Source of the DNA: Stappia sp. MMSF_3263
Lineage (GTDB): Bacteria; Pseudomonadota; Alphaproteobacteria; Rhizobiales; Stappiaceae
Assembly (NCBI RefSeq): GCF_030733745.1
Contig: NZ_JASHIK010000002.1
Span: forward strand, 186,001 to 250,000
DNA length: 64,000 nucleotides
Direction: 5' to 3'
Position numbers and translations under genes: made by a program. Of this stretch, positions 44,831 through 53,639 are shown in pieces. Position 1 is the stretch's first letter. Each line of letters starts with the position of its first letter. Below the pieces are notes generated by a model, which saw only the letters and a list, made by a program, of their open reading frames with translations, made no database searches and was not told the origin of the DNA.

Positions 44831-46057
44831 ATGGGGAACGCATTAGCCAGGTCGACGGACCTGTTCCAGTCGCATGACTGGGACGACATGGACCTTGAGG
44901 CAATGAGGCTCGACGCAATGCTGGAAAACGGCGAATTCGTCATCCGCACCCTGCGCGATCCGGCCGAGGCCCGGAGCGAATGGCTGACCCTTCAGGACAA
45001 TTCCTTCGGCACCATGTTCACCAGCCATGAATGGCTGTCGTCGTGGTTTTCCCATGTGGCGCGGGCACGGGGCATCGAAGCGCTGATCGTGGTCGGCGAC
45101 ATCGACGGGCAACCGGCCTTCCTGCTGCCGCTGGCGATCATGCCGGCCGCGCGCGGGCTGCTGCGGGTCGGACGGTTTCTCGGCGACTTTCACGGCAACC
45201 AGAACAGCGGACTGTGGCGCAAGGACATCCTCGCCGGCATTCACGGCCAAAGCCTGCACAAGGCGCTGCTGAAGATCGGCCGCGAGCATGGCATCGACCT
45301 GTTCGACCTGAAATACGTTCCGGCCGAGATCGACGGGCGGATCCACCCGCTCGTCGACCGCCACGCGATCGAAAGCCTCAACGCGGTGCATGCGCTGCCG
45401 CTCGAACCCGATTTCGAGACGCTTTACAGGAATCGCCGCAGTTCGAGCGCCCGCAAGAAGCTGCGGACAAAGGAAAAGAAGCTTGCGGAAATGGGCGCGC
45501 TGTCCTGCCGCAAGGCGGAGGACGCGGAAACCGCCCTTCATTTCCTCGACACGCTAGTCGCACAGCGCAGCGCCCGCCAAGCGAGCCAGGGCATTCCCAA
45601 CGTCTTCGAACCCGCAGACGTGCGCGCCTTCCTCAGTGATCAGCTGCTCGCCTCGCTGCGTGAAGGCGACAACCGGGTCACGATCCACGCGCTGGAAGCT
45701 GGAGGGCGCATCCGCGCCACCTATCTGTGCGGCATGCAGTTCGGGCGCTATCACGCCTACACGAACAGCATCGACGAGGATGTCGCGGCCTGCAGCCCCG
45801 GTGACATCCTGCTCAATCACGTCATCGCCGATGCGTGCCGCAGCGGCGCGGAGAGCTTCGATTTCGGCCTCGGCGCGGAACGCTACAAGACCGCCTGGGC
45901 CGACAAGGAAGTCCTGATGGACGTGAAGATCCCGGTGACGACGAAGGGACGTGCGGCACAGGAGGCGATCCGTCACCTGCGCCAGATCAAGCGCCGCATC
46001 CGAAACACGCCGGCGCTCTGGTCGATCGTGCGCGCCCTGCGCAAGCTCCGCGCCTGA
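44831..46057 (+). CDS. GNAT family protein (BcsL/CelD-like acetyltransferase)
   Basis: A 408-aa protein with a double-GNAT, FemAB-like layout. The C-terminal domain (LEAGGRIRATYLCGMQFGRY to FDFGLGAERYKTAWA) matches the Acetyltransf_6 pattern. Such proteins accompany bacterial polysaccharide genes and probably acylate or modify sugar units. The ATG at 44831 was chosen for its purine-rich upstream stretch; a GTG at 44777 is possible but lacks a ribosome site. Confidence 0.8.
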   Translation: MGNALARSTDLFQSHDWDDMDLEAMRLDAMLENGEFVIRTLRDPAEARSEWLTLQDNSFGTMFTSHEWLSSWFSHVARARGIEALIVVGDIDGQPAFLLPLAIMPAARGLLRVGRFLGDFHGNQNSGLWRKDILAGIHGQSLHKALLKIGREHGIDLFDLKYVPAEIDGRIHPLVDRHAIESLNAVHALPLEPDFETLYRNRRSSSARKKLRTKEKKLAEMGALSCRKAEDAETALHFLDTLVAQRSARQASQGIPNVFEPADVRAFLSDQLLASLREGDNRVTIHALEAGGRIRATYLCGMQFGRYHAYTNSIDEDVAACSPGDILLNHVIADACRSGAESFDFGLGAERYKTAWADKEVLMDVKIPVTTKGRAAQEAIRHLRQIKRRIRNTPALWSIVRALRKLRA

Positions 46058-46092
46058 CGCACCGGCCCCTGCCGCAAAACCTTGCCTTCACG

Positions 46093-46130
46093 AACGCAAA
46101 ACCCGGGCCGTCGAGCCCGGGTTTTGCGTT
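46093..46130. terminator. Bidirectional terminator between the GNAT gene and the wzc-like gene
   Basis: A perfect 16-bp inverted repeat (46093-46108 with 46115-46130; core AAAACCCGGGC) has a 6-nt loop. The arms give T-runs on both strands, TTTTGCGTTT on the plus strand. It lies between convergent genes. Confidence 0.85.
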
Positions 46131-46159
46131 TCCGGCAGCAGTTCCGGTTCCCCGACGCC

Positions 46160-48376
46160 TCAGGCGGCCATGTCCGAGCGGCCACGCGCCGCCTGCGGGG
46201 CACCCTCGCCCGAACTCTCGATGGCGACCGGCGCGCCGGTCTGGTCCTCGAGCATGCGCAGCGCATCCTCCAGTTCCGGTCCGGCCGGCGATCCGCCGGT
46301 GGCGACCACCACCTGGTCGGCCATGGCGAGGATCTGCGCGCTGATCAGCGAATCGTCGATCAGGCCGAGATCGAAGAACACCTGATCATAGGTGTGGTCG
46401 ATGGCGTCCATCAGCATCTCGAAACGCTCGTTCTGGGCGAGTTCGTCATCAATGGCGCGACGTCCCGATTCAATGACATGGGCGCGCGATGCGGCGTCCC
46501 GGTAGATCACGCCGGCAAAAGACGCGCTGCCGTCGAGAAGCTCGGCGAAACCGGGGACGGCCTGAGGATCGGCAAGGTCCGGACGAACCTCCAGGAAAAG
46601 CGGCATGACACCGTCCTCGGCCGCCTCGCGCACGAGGCGGAACGTCACCCCTTGCGAGACCTCGTCGCTGTCGACGCTGAGCACTGCGACGCGGCGCGGA
46701 CGATCCGCGTCACTCCGGGCGACATCGCCTGCCGCCGCAGCCGGCGCGGAGGCCATCGCCGCGGCTGCCGTCCCGGCATCGCCCGGCGTTTCGGCTGCCA
46801 CCGGCGCCGTAACCGGCGGCTTCCAGTCATAGGAGAAGGATGCGGGATAGGCGCTGCCGGATGCCATTGTCGGGGCAGACGGGTCCAGACGACGGGGTCG
46901 CTCCGGCGCAGCCTCGCGCGCCGGCTCGGTCATCTCGGACGGGTCGGTCTCATAGCGCCGGGTGGTGAAGGCGCGCCCGGACAGGAATTGCCCCAGGATC
47001 ACCGACATCACTGAGAGCAGGAAGACGACAAAAGTCGCGATCCCCGCGATTTGCGGCACTTTCGGCGAGAACGGCTCCAGCGGCACGGTGGCCTTGGAGA
47101 TCACACGCGCATCGGCCCCCAGAACGGGAGCGTTGCGCCGCGTGTCGGCTTCCCGGTAGCGCGTCATCAACTGATCGAGCTGCGAGGTCTTCACGGCCGC
47201 TTCGCGCTCCAGCTCGCGCAGGCGGATCTGGTCCTCGTTCGACTGGGCCGTGGTCACCTTCAACTCGTTGAGCGTCTGGGTCAGGGAGGCGACGCGCTCT
47301 TTCTGGATGCGCGCCTCGCTCTCCAGTCCGGCCGCGATCTTGGCAGCCTCCTGGCGGACCTGCCGGTCGAAATCGGTCAGTTGGGAACGCAGCGCGCGAA
47401 TCTGCGGATGGTTGGGCAGCAGAGTTGTCGACAGTTCGGCAATGCGGGCCTGCAACTCGACCTGACGCTCGCGCAGGCGCTGGATCAGCTGGGAGTTGAG
47501 CACGTCCTGGGCGCTGTCCAGCGACCCGCCGCCATCGAGCTGGCTGCGGATCAGCTTGGCGCGGGCCTCGGCCTGAGACTGGGCGGCGCGGGCATCCGAC
47601 AGTTGCGTGCCGATCTCGCCGAGCTGCTGGCGGTCGAGCGTCTGGTTGTCGGCGCCAAGCAGCAGGTCGTTCTGCGAGCGGAACGCCTCGACCCGCTGTT
47701 GCGCCGCCTTCACTTCCGCCTGCAACCGCTCGATCTGGGGCTCCAGGGCGGTCGCGGCTAGATCCGTGGTCTCGCGCTTCACCGACGATTGCAGGTTGAT
47801 GTATTCCTCGACCAGCGCGTTGGCGACCCGGGCCGCGACTTCCGGATCCTTCGACACGAAACGCACCGAAATCACGCGCGACCCGTCTACCCGGTAGACA
47901 TCGAGATTGTCATAGAAAACCTTGAGGACCCGCTCCTCGCGGGAATTACTGCCGGGATCGCGCATCAGCCCGAGGGCGACAAACATGTCGCGCAGCAGAC
48001 TGGAGGAGCCCGCGTCGAACTCGGCCAGGGAGGCAAGGTCCAGGCGTTGGGCGACCCGCCGCAGGAGATCGCGGGAGAGCAGCAGCTCGACCTGGCTGGC
48101 GACGCCCTCGTTGTCGAGCAGCGCCCTCTCCTCCTCCACGCCGCGCGCATCACCCGGATAGACGCTGTCGGACGTCTCGATCAGAACCTTGGATTCAGCC
48201 CGGTAGCGGGGCGAAACCAGCTGAAGCAGGACGAAGGTGCCGATGGCCACCACGACACACAGGGGAACGAGCCAACGCAGTGACCTGCGCAACGCGCCGA
48301 GGATCGACGACAGGTCGATCTCGACCCGTTCGTCGTCGCCGTGGTGCCGGGCGCCGTATGCCTGCGACTCGTTCAT
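46160..48376 (-). CDS. Wzc-like polysaccharide co-polymerase with degenerate kinase domain
   Basis: A 738-aa inner membrane protein that should set chain length and help export of the exopolysaccharide. The N-terminal Wzz domain has a helix at residues 35-54, the middle has long coiled coils and a GNVR-type domain, and a second helix lies at 443-463. The cytoplasmic region 561-738 resembles a bacterial tyrosine kinase but lacks the Walker A P-loop: SVDSDEVSQGVTF stands where GEGKS(T/S) is expected. It also has LFLEVRPDL in place of the LxIDxD motif and no C-terminal tyrosine cluster. It is therefore probably inactive as a kinase. Confidence 0.88.
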   Translation of the reverse strand: MNESQAYGARHHGDDERVEIDLSSILGALRRSLRWLVPLCVVVAIGTFVLLQLVSPRYRAESKVLIETSDSVYPGDARGVEEERALLDNEGVASQVELLLSRDLLRRVAQRLDLASLAEFDAGSSSLLRDMFVALGLMRDPGSNSREERVLKVFYDNLDVYRVDGSRVISVRFVSKDPEVAARVANALVEEYINLQSSVKRETTDLAATALEPQIERLQAEVKAAQQRVEAFRSQNDLLLGADNQTLDRQQLGEIGTQLSDARAAQSQAEARAKLIRSQLDGGGSLDSAQDVLNSQLIQRLRERQVELQARIAELSTTLLPNHPQIRALRSQLTDFDRQVRQEAAKIAAGLESEARIQKERVASLTQTLNELKVTTAQSNEDQIRLRELEREAAVKTSQLDQLMTRYREADTRRNAPVLGADARVISKATVPLEPFSPKVPQIAGIATFVVFLLSVMSVILGQFLSGRAFTTRRYETDPSEMTEPAREAAPERPRRLDPSAPTMASGSAYPASFSYDWKPPVTAPVAAETPGDAGTAAAAMASAPAAAAGDVARSDADRPRRVAVLSVDSDEVSQGVTFRLVREAAEDGVMPLFLEVRPDLADPQAVPGFAELLDGSASFAGVIYRDAASRAHVIESGRRAIDDELAQNERFEMLMDAIDHTYDQVFFDLGLIDDSLISAQILAMADQVVVATGGSPAGPELEDALRMLEDQTGAPVAIESSGEGAPQAARGRSDMAA

Positions 48377-48546
48377 GCTCGCTACTCCGAAAGGTGCTTG
48401 GCGAGAATGATGGAGACTTATGGTAAGCGTAGGGTTAACCGGACGCCAGCCGGGCCGGATTGCCCTCCTGAAACAATGATCGCCGGATTCACCGCAAGTT
48501 AACCACGTTGCGGAAAAGAATGGCGCAGTCGTTTCAGGAGATCGGA

Positions 48547-49104
48547 ATGTTCACGCGCCTCATCGTCGCCCTCTGCCTGGCCTTCGCGGTCTCCGCCTGC
48601 AGCGGCTACCGGCAGCCGCCGACCGCGTTCCACGATATCCTGACCAAGCCCTACAGGCTTGATTCCAGCGACGTCCTTCGGGTCATCGTGTTCGGACAGA
48701 CGGACCTCAACAACACCTATACGGTCGATCAGGCCGGTTATATCGCAATGCCGCTGATCGGCAGCGTTGCGGCCCGCGGCCTGACCCTTCGCGAGCTTGA
48801 GGCGACCATCACAAACCGCTTGAAAAACGGGTACTTGCGCGATCCGGACGTCTCCGTCGAAGTGGCCACCTACCGCCCTGTCTTCGTCATGGGCGAGGTC
48901 GCCAATGCCGGCCAGTACCCGTATGTGGCCGGCATGACCGCACAGAACGCGATCGCAACGGCCGGCGGCTTCTCGCCGCGCGCCAAACAGACGGCCGTCG
49001 ATATCACCCGTCAGATCAACGGCGAGATCATCAGCGGCCGTGTGCCGATCACCGATCCGGTCCGTCCTGGCGACACGATCTATGTGCGCGAGCGCTTCTT
49101 CTGA
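48547..49104 (+). CDS. Polysaccharide export lipoprotein (Wza/GumB/ExoF type)
   Basis: A 185-aa outer membrane export protein. The lipoprotein signal ends in FAVSACSG (Cys at residue 18), followed by the Poly_export domain (PYRLDSSDVLRVIVFGQTDL) and a SLBB segment (VFVMGEVANAGQYPYVAGMT). The ATG at 48547 has GGAG 6 nt upstream and starts directly with the signal peptide. It is shorter than Wza, as is common in rhizobia. It is divergent from its wzc-like partner. Confidence 0.92.
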   Translation: MFTRLIVALCLAFAVSACSGYRQPPTAFHDILTKPYRLDSSDVLRVIVFGQTDLNNTYTVDQAGYIAMPLIGSVAARGLTLRELEATITNRLKNGYLRDPDVSVEVATYRPVFVMGEVANAGQYPYVAGMTAQNAIATAGGFSPRAKQTAVDITRQINGEIISGRVPITDPVRPGDTIYVRERFF

Positions 49105-49239
49105 CCGCGCGACTCACTCGTTCTGCCTGCCAGTGGCGAGAGTTAACCTGAGACTCATCCCTGCCTGCTAACGTTTCTCCATGCCTGATCCGGAAAATAA
49201 TCCGGGCATGCAGACGCGTTGAACCAGGGAGTTCTTCAG

Positions 49240-50478
49240 ATGACCGCCGCGCCCTTGCGCATCATTCATATCGTCCGCGCTCCGATCGGTGGCATTTTCC
49301 GCCATATCTCGGATCTGGCGATCGCCCAGACCCGGGCCGGCCATCAGGTTGGCGTCGTTTGCGACGCTTCGACCGGCGGCCCGTTCGAGGATGCGGCCAT
49401 TGCCCGCCTCGCCCCGCAACTCGCCCTCGGCATCGCGCGTTTCCCGATGCGGCGCCAGGTCACCCCGGGTGACCTGAAAGCCGCAGGCAGCCTCTACCGG
49501 CACATTCGCGACCTCAAGCCCGATGTCCTCCACGGTCATGGCGCCAAGGGCGGCGTCTTCGCCCGGGCCATCGGCACGGTGCTGCGCATGCGTGGCCGCA
49601 AGGTGACGCGCATCTATTGCCCGCATGGCGGCAGCCTTCACTATGACGCCTCGAAGATCGAGGGGAAGGTCTATTTCGCGCTTGAGCGCCTCCAGCAGCG
49701 CTTCACCGACGGGCTCGTCTTCGTGTCAGACTACGAGTACTCGGCCTATGAATCGAAGGTCGCACCTCCCCGAATCGCCGCGCGCGTCGTCTATAACGGG
49801 CTGATGCCGGAGGAGTTTTCCGCGGTCCAACCGCAGGACGATGCCGTCGATTTCCTCTTCATCGGCATGTTGCGCGATCTGAAGGGCCCCGATCTCTTCA
49901 TCGAGGCGCTGTCGCGCATGAAGACGGTCTTCGGCCTCACCCCGCGGGCCCATATCGTTGGCGAGGGCGACGATCGCCCGCGCTATGAGGCCATGGTCCG
50001 CGACCACGGGCTTGAGGAACAGGTGACGTTCCTGGGCCCCCTTCCCGCCCGCGAGGCCTTTGGCCGCACGCATTGCGTGGTGGTGCCCTCGCGCGCCGAG
50101 GCCATGCCATACATCGTCCTGGAGACCGTGGCCGCGAATGTGCCGCTGATCGCGACCCGGGTTGGCGGAATTCCCGAGATTTTCGGCCGCTACGCGGACA
50201 AGCTGGTGACGCCGGGCAATGCCGAGGACCTTGCCTCCGCCATGGCAACCGCCTACAGCGACCGCGAGGCCATGCGCCGGCGGGCCGAAGGCCAGCGCAA
50301 GTGCCTGTCCGAGACTTTCAATGTCGACCTGATGAACGATCGCATCACCTCGCTCTATCTCGAGACGCGCGGTCACAAGCGTTCCGACAAGGCGGGCCGC
50401 TCGAGCGACGCACCGTCGCTTGTCGGCGGCAGGGTTCTGGCCAAGACCGAGGCGAGTTCGCCCCGCGGTCGGGAATAG
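49240..50478 (+). CDS. Glycosyltransferase family 4
   Basis: A 412-aa GT-B enzyme. The N-terminal domain shows the acceptor-side motif HIVRAPIGGIFRHISDLA, and the C-terminal domain shows the donor site VVPSRAEAMPYIVLETVAANVPLIATRVGGIPE. It probably adds a sugar to the lipid-linked repeat unit. The ATG at 49240 has GGGAG 8 nt upstream. The priming glycosyltransferase gene begins 15 bp after its stop. Confidence 0.92.
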   Translation: MTAAPLRIIHIVRAPIGGIFRHISDLAIAQTRAGHQVGVVCDASTGGPFEDAAIARLAPQLALGIARFPMRRQVTPGDLKAAGSLYRHIRDLKPDVLHGHGAKGGVFARAIGTVLRMRGRKVTRIYCPHGGSLHYDASKIEGKVYFALERLQQRFTDGLVFVSDYEYSAYESKVAPPRIAARVVYNGLMPEEFSAVQPQDDAVDFLFIGMLRDLKGPDLFIEALSRMKTVFGLTPRAHIVGEGDDRPRYEAMVRDHGLEEQVTFLGPLPAREAFGRTHCVVVPSRAEAMPYIVLETVAANVPLIATRVGGIPEIFGRYADKLVTPGNAEDLASAMATAYSDREAMRRRAEGQRKCLSETFNVDLMNDRITSLYLETRGHKRSDKAGRSSDAPSLVGGRVLAKTEASSPRGRE

Positions 50479-50493
50479 GGGGACCGAGCCGTG

Positions 50494-52032
50494 ATGACAC
50501 GCAATCACGCAGACCGACTGCGCGATGCCCTTCCCGCCGAGAAAGCGGCGGGCGCCGAAGGCGCCGCGGAAAACCCGCATGGCAGCAAGCTGTCCCCGCA
50601 GGCGCTGCAGATCGCCAGCCGGCTGCAGAAATCCGTGATCTCGCCGATCGTCCTGGCCGGCACCGTCCGTCTTGCCGATCTGGCGATCGTCGCCGCCTTC
50701 GGTTTCGCGTCGCTCAACTCCGGCGGCGTTCCCCTGACATCCTCGACCACGCTGCTGCCGGTTGCGACCGCACTGATCCTTTCGGCAGCGTTCTTCCAGG
50801 CATCGGACTGCTACCAGATCCCGGTGATGCGCAACATCGTCGCCCAGGGCGCCCGGATCACGATCGCCTGGACGCTGGTCTTCGTCACCCTGTTCATGGC
50901 CAAGACCTTCGGCAATGTCATGCGCGGCTTCGAGAGCGACCTGCTGATCATCTGGTACGGATTCGGCATGGCGACGCTGCTGACCGTCCGCCTGATCGTC
51001 TCCACCTTCGTGCGTCACTGGACCCGCGATGGCCGCCTGGAGCGCCGCGCGGTCATCGTCGGCGGTGGCCAGGCGGCAGCCGACTTCATTCATGAAATCG
51101 AGCGCCAGCCGAACAACGACATCCGCATCTGCGGGCTGTTCGACGATAGAAAGGGCGACCGTTCGCCCGATATCGTCGCGGGCTATCCCAAGCTGGGAAC
51201 GGTGTCGGACCTGGTCGAATTCGCCCGCATCGCGCGCATCGACATGCTGATCGTGACTATCCCGCTGCGCGCCGAGAAGCGCCTGCTGGAGTTCCTCAAG
51301 ACGCTCTGGGTGCTGCCGGTGGACATTCGCCTGTCGGCCCATACCGACAAGCTGAGCTTCCGCGACCGGGCATCGTCCTTCATCGGCACCGTACCGATCG
51401 TCGATGTCGTCCTCAAGCCGATGGCGGACTGGGATTCCATCGCCAAGCGCGGTTTCGACCTGGTCGTCGCCAGCATGCTGATCGTGCTGCTGACCCCGGT
51501 GATGCTCGCCACGGCGCTGGCCATCCGGCTCGACAGCAAGGGGCCGGTGCTGTTCCGCCAGAAGCGCTACGGCTTCAACAACGAGGTCATCGACGTCCTC
51601 AAGTTCCGCTCCATGTATCACGAGATGGCGGACCCGACGGCGAAGAAGGTCGTCACCCGCAATGACCCGCGCGTGACCCGCGTCGGACGCTTCATCCGTC
51701 GTTCGTCGATCGACGAGTTGCCGCAGCTCTTCAACGTGCTGCGCGGCGAGCTGTCGCTGGTCGGCCCTCGCCCGCATGCCGTCAATGCCCATACCAACGA
51801 GAAGCTGTGGGACGAGGTCGTCGACGGCTATTTCGCCCGCCACAAGGTGAAACCGGGTGTAACCGGCTGGGCGCAGATCAATGGCTGGCGGGGCGAGGTC
51901 GATACCCAGGAGAAGATCCAGAAGCGCGTCGAATACGATGTCTACTACATCGAGAACTGGTCGATCCTCTTCGATATCCGGATCCTCATCCAGACCCCCT
52001 TCGCGCTGCTGAAGACGGAGAACGCCTATTGA
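50494..52032 (+). CDS. Undecaprenyl-phosphate glucose phosphotransferase (WcaJ/ExoY type)
   Basis: A 512-aa polyisoprenyl-phosphate sugar-1-phosphate transferase that starts the repeat unit on undecaprenyl phosphate. N-terminal membrane helices are followed by a CoA-binding-like Rossmann domain (RAVIVGGGQAAADFIHEIE) and the C-terminal transferase (KRGFDLVVASMLIV, FRQKRYGFNN, RRSSIDELPQLFNVL, LVGPRPHA). A GTG at 50491 directly before the ATG is an alternative start; both share the GGGGGA ribosome site. Confidence 0.95.
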   Translation: MTRNHADRLRDALPAEKAAGAEGAAENPHGSKLSPQALQIASRLQKSVISPIVLAGTVRLADLAIVAAFGFASLNSGGVPLTSSTTLLPVATALILSAAFFQASDCYQIPVMRNIVAQGARITIAWTLVFVTLFMAKTFGNVMRGFESDLLIIWYGFGMATLLTVRLIVSTFVRHWTRDGRLERRAVIVGGGQAAADFIHEIERQPNNDIRICGLFDDRKGDRSPDIVAGYPKLGTVSDLVEFARIARIDMLIVTIPLRAEKRLLEFLKTLWVLPVDIRLSAHTDKLSFRDRASSFIGTVPIVDVVLKPMADWDSIAKRGFDLVVASMLIVLLTPVMLATALAIRLDSKGPVLFRQKRYGFNNEVIDVLKFRSMYHEMADPTAKKVVTRNDPRVTRVGRFIRRSSIDELPQLFNVLRGELSLVGPRPHAVNAHTNEKLWDEVVDGYFARHKVKPGVTGWAQINGWRGEVDTQEKIQKRVEYDVYYIENWSILFDIRILIQTPFALLKTENAY

Positions 52033-53336
52033 GCGCGAGTGTCCCGTACGGATCGAACGCCGGCGCACCCGCGCCGGCGAAGGTGCGCGCGGGGCTTCGC
52101 CTTGACGGGCGCATCATCGGCACGGTGGCGCTTTGGGCCGTCGTCTTCCTCGGCGGCTTCGTCCTGCGCGAGCCTGCTCCCTACGAACTGGCGATGGTCG
52201 TCGTTCTCTCCGGCTGGCTGCTCAGCGCACCGCGCCTGTCTCCGGCGCTGGCGCCGCTTCTGCTCGTCGTCGTGCTGTTCATCTGCGGCGGACTTCTTGC
52301 GACGCTGATGTCCGACGATTTCGGCGAGGCGATCATGTACATCGCCGTCACCGGTTTCCTGGCGCTGACCAGCGTCTTCTTCGCCGCCGTGACCTCGGCC
52401 GACCCCTCCCGCCTCAGGACGGTTGCCAACGCCTATCTGGCGAGCGCGCTGATCGTCGCCCTGCTCGGTATCGGCGGCTATTTCGGCGCCCTGCCCGGCA
52501 GCCTGTTCACGCTTTACGGCCGGGCCAAGGGAACGTTCCAGGACCCGAACGTCTTCGGCCCCTTTCTCGTGTTGCCCTGGACAGTGATGCTGCACGCGGT
52601 GCTGACCCGCCCGCTGTCCCGCACCCTCCTGCCGGTCGCGGCGCTTGCTGTGCTGAGCTTCGCCATCCTGCTCAGCTTCTCGCGCGCCGCGTGGGGGCTT
52701 GCCGCCTTTTCCGGGCTGGGCGTCTATCTGCTGATCTTCATCGTCACGCGCGATGCGCGTGCCCGCGCCCGCCTTCTCGGCTTCGGGCTGGCCGGCGTCG
52801 TCGCACTCGTCGCGATGGTCGTCATCGCGCTCTCGGTCGATTCCATTTCCGGCATGCTTCTGCAGCGCGCCAAGCTGGTGCAGGACTACGACACGGCGCG
52901 GCTCGGCCGTTTTGCCCGCTACGCGCTCGGCTTCCAGATGGTTCTCGACAACCCGTTTGGCCTGGGTCCGCTGCAGTTCCGCAACTTCTTCCCCGAGGAT
53001 GAGCACAACACCTACCTGAAGGCCTTCACCACCTATGGCTGGCTCGGCGGCGTCGCCTATCTGGCGCTGGTCGGGTTTACGGCAACGCGCCTTTTCCCGC
53101 TCGTCTTCCAGCCACGCCCGTGGCAGTGGGCGGCGCAATGCGTCTTCGTCGTGCTGCTCGGCCACATGCTGATGTCCGTGGTCATCGACACCGATCGCTG
53201 GCGTCATCTTTATCTTCTGTACGGCCTCGCCTGGGGGCTGATCGCCTGCGAATACGGCTGGCGGGCGCGGGCCGCCGCGTCGATGCGCGCAGGCTGTACA
53301 CAGGCTCGTGCAGACACGCCGGACGCACGCCCTTAA
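52029..53336 (+). CDS. O-antigen ligase/polymerase-like membrane protein
   Basis: A 435-aa protein with about eleven membrane helices and the Wzy_C-type core around FQDPNVFGPFLVLPWTVM and LGPLQFRNFFPEDEHNTYLK, with a large periplasmic loop. In this cluster a polymerase or ligase role for the exopolysaccharide is likely. The start is TTG at 52029 and overlaps the stop of the upstream gene by 3 nt, with GGAG 9 nt before it, so translation is coupled. No flippase (Wzx) gene is seen nearby. Confidence 0.85.
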   Translation: MSASVPYGSNAGAPAPAKVRAGLRLDGRIIGTVALWAVVFLGGFVLREPAPYELAMVVVLSGWLLSAPRLSPALAPLLLVVVLFICGGLLATLMSDDFGEAIMYIAVTGFLALTSVFFAAVTSADPSRLRTVANAYLASALIVALLGIGGYFGALPGSLFTLYGRAKGTFQDPNVFGPFLVLPWTVMLHAVLTRPLSRTLLPVAALAVLSFAILLSFSRAAWGLAAFSGLGVYLLIFIVTRDARARARLLGFGLAGVVALVAMVVIALSVDSISGMLLQRAKLVQDYDTARLGRFARYALGFQMVLDNPFGLGPLQFRNFFPEDEHNTYLKAFTTYGWLGGVAYLALVGFTATRLFPLVFQPRPWQWAAQCVFVVLLGHMLMSVVIDTDRWRHLYLLYGLAWGLIACEYGWRARAAASMRAGCTQARADTPDARP

Positions 53337-53340
53337 GCGC

Positions 53341-53369
53341 TTGCACGCCGGTTGCGAAGCGGATAGGAA
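53341..53369 (+). promoter_or_regulatory. Candidate promoter of tRNA-Pro
   Basis: TTGCAC (53341-53346) and TAGGAA (53364-53369) are 17 bp apart, 30 bp upstream of the tRNA. The match is moderate. Confidence 0.4.
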
Positions 53370-53398
53370 GAACGGGCTTCGCGGAAACGCTGGGCAGT

Positions 53399-53475
53399 CG
53401 GGCAGTAGCGCAGCCTGGTAGCGCACTTCACTGGGGGTGAAGGGGTCGTCGGTTCAAATCCGGCCTGCCCGACCA
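53399..53475 (+). tRNA. tRNA-Pro (anticodon GGG)
   Basis: The 77-nt sequence folds as a cloverleaf. The acceptor CGGGCAG pairs with CTGCCCG, and the C1-G72 pair typical of bacterial tRNA-Pro is present. The anticodon stem CTTCA/TGAAG encloses CTGGGGG with anticodon GGG. The T-arm carries GGTTCAAATCC, and the discriminator A is followed by encoded CCA. It reads proline codons CCC and CCU. No integrated element is visible at its 3' end. Confidence 0.96.
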
Positions 53476-53639
53476 TTTATCTCGAAAATCTCCGTCATAA
53501 GAGCAACATGTCACGGCGTTTTTTTCGCCCGTGGCATGCGTTCGCCGGAATTCCGGCTCATTTGCGCGGCAGGGAGTGGTGGCGGCGAATGCCGCTGCCC
53601 TGTCCCGCCTTTCAAGCTCCGACGAACGGTCGCTCCCAG

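Noticed and set aside
49726-52068. 780-codon frame antisense to the glycosyltransferase genes
   Set aside because: It covers parts of two clear genes, has no recognisable motif and shows the composition of a shadow frame.
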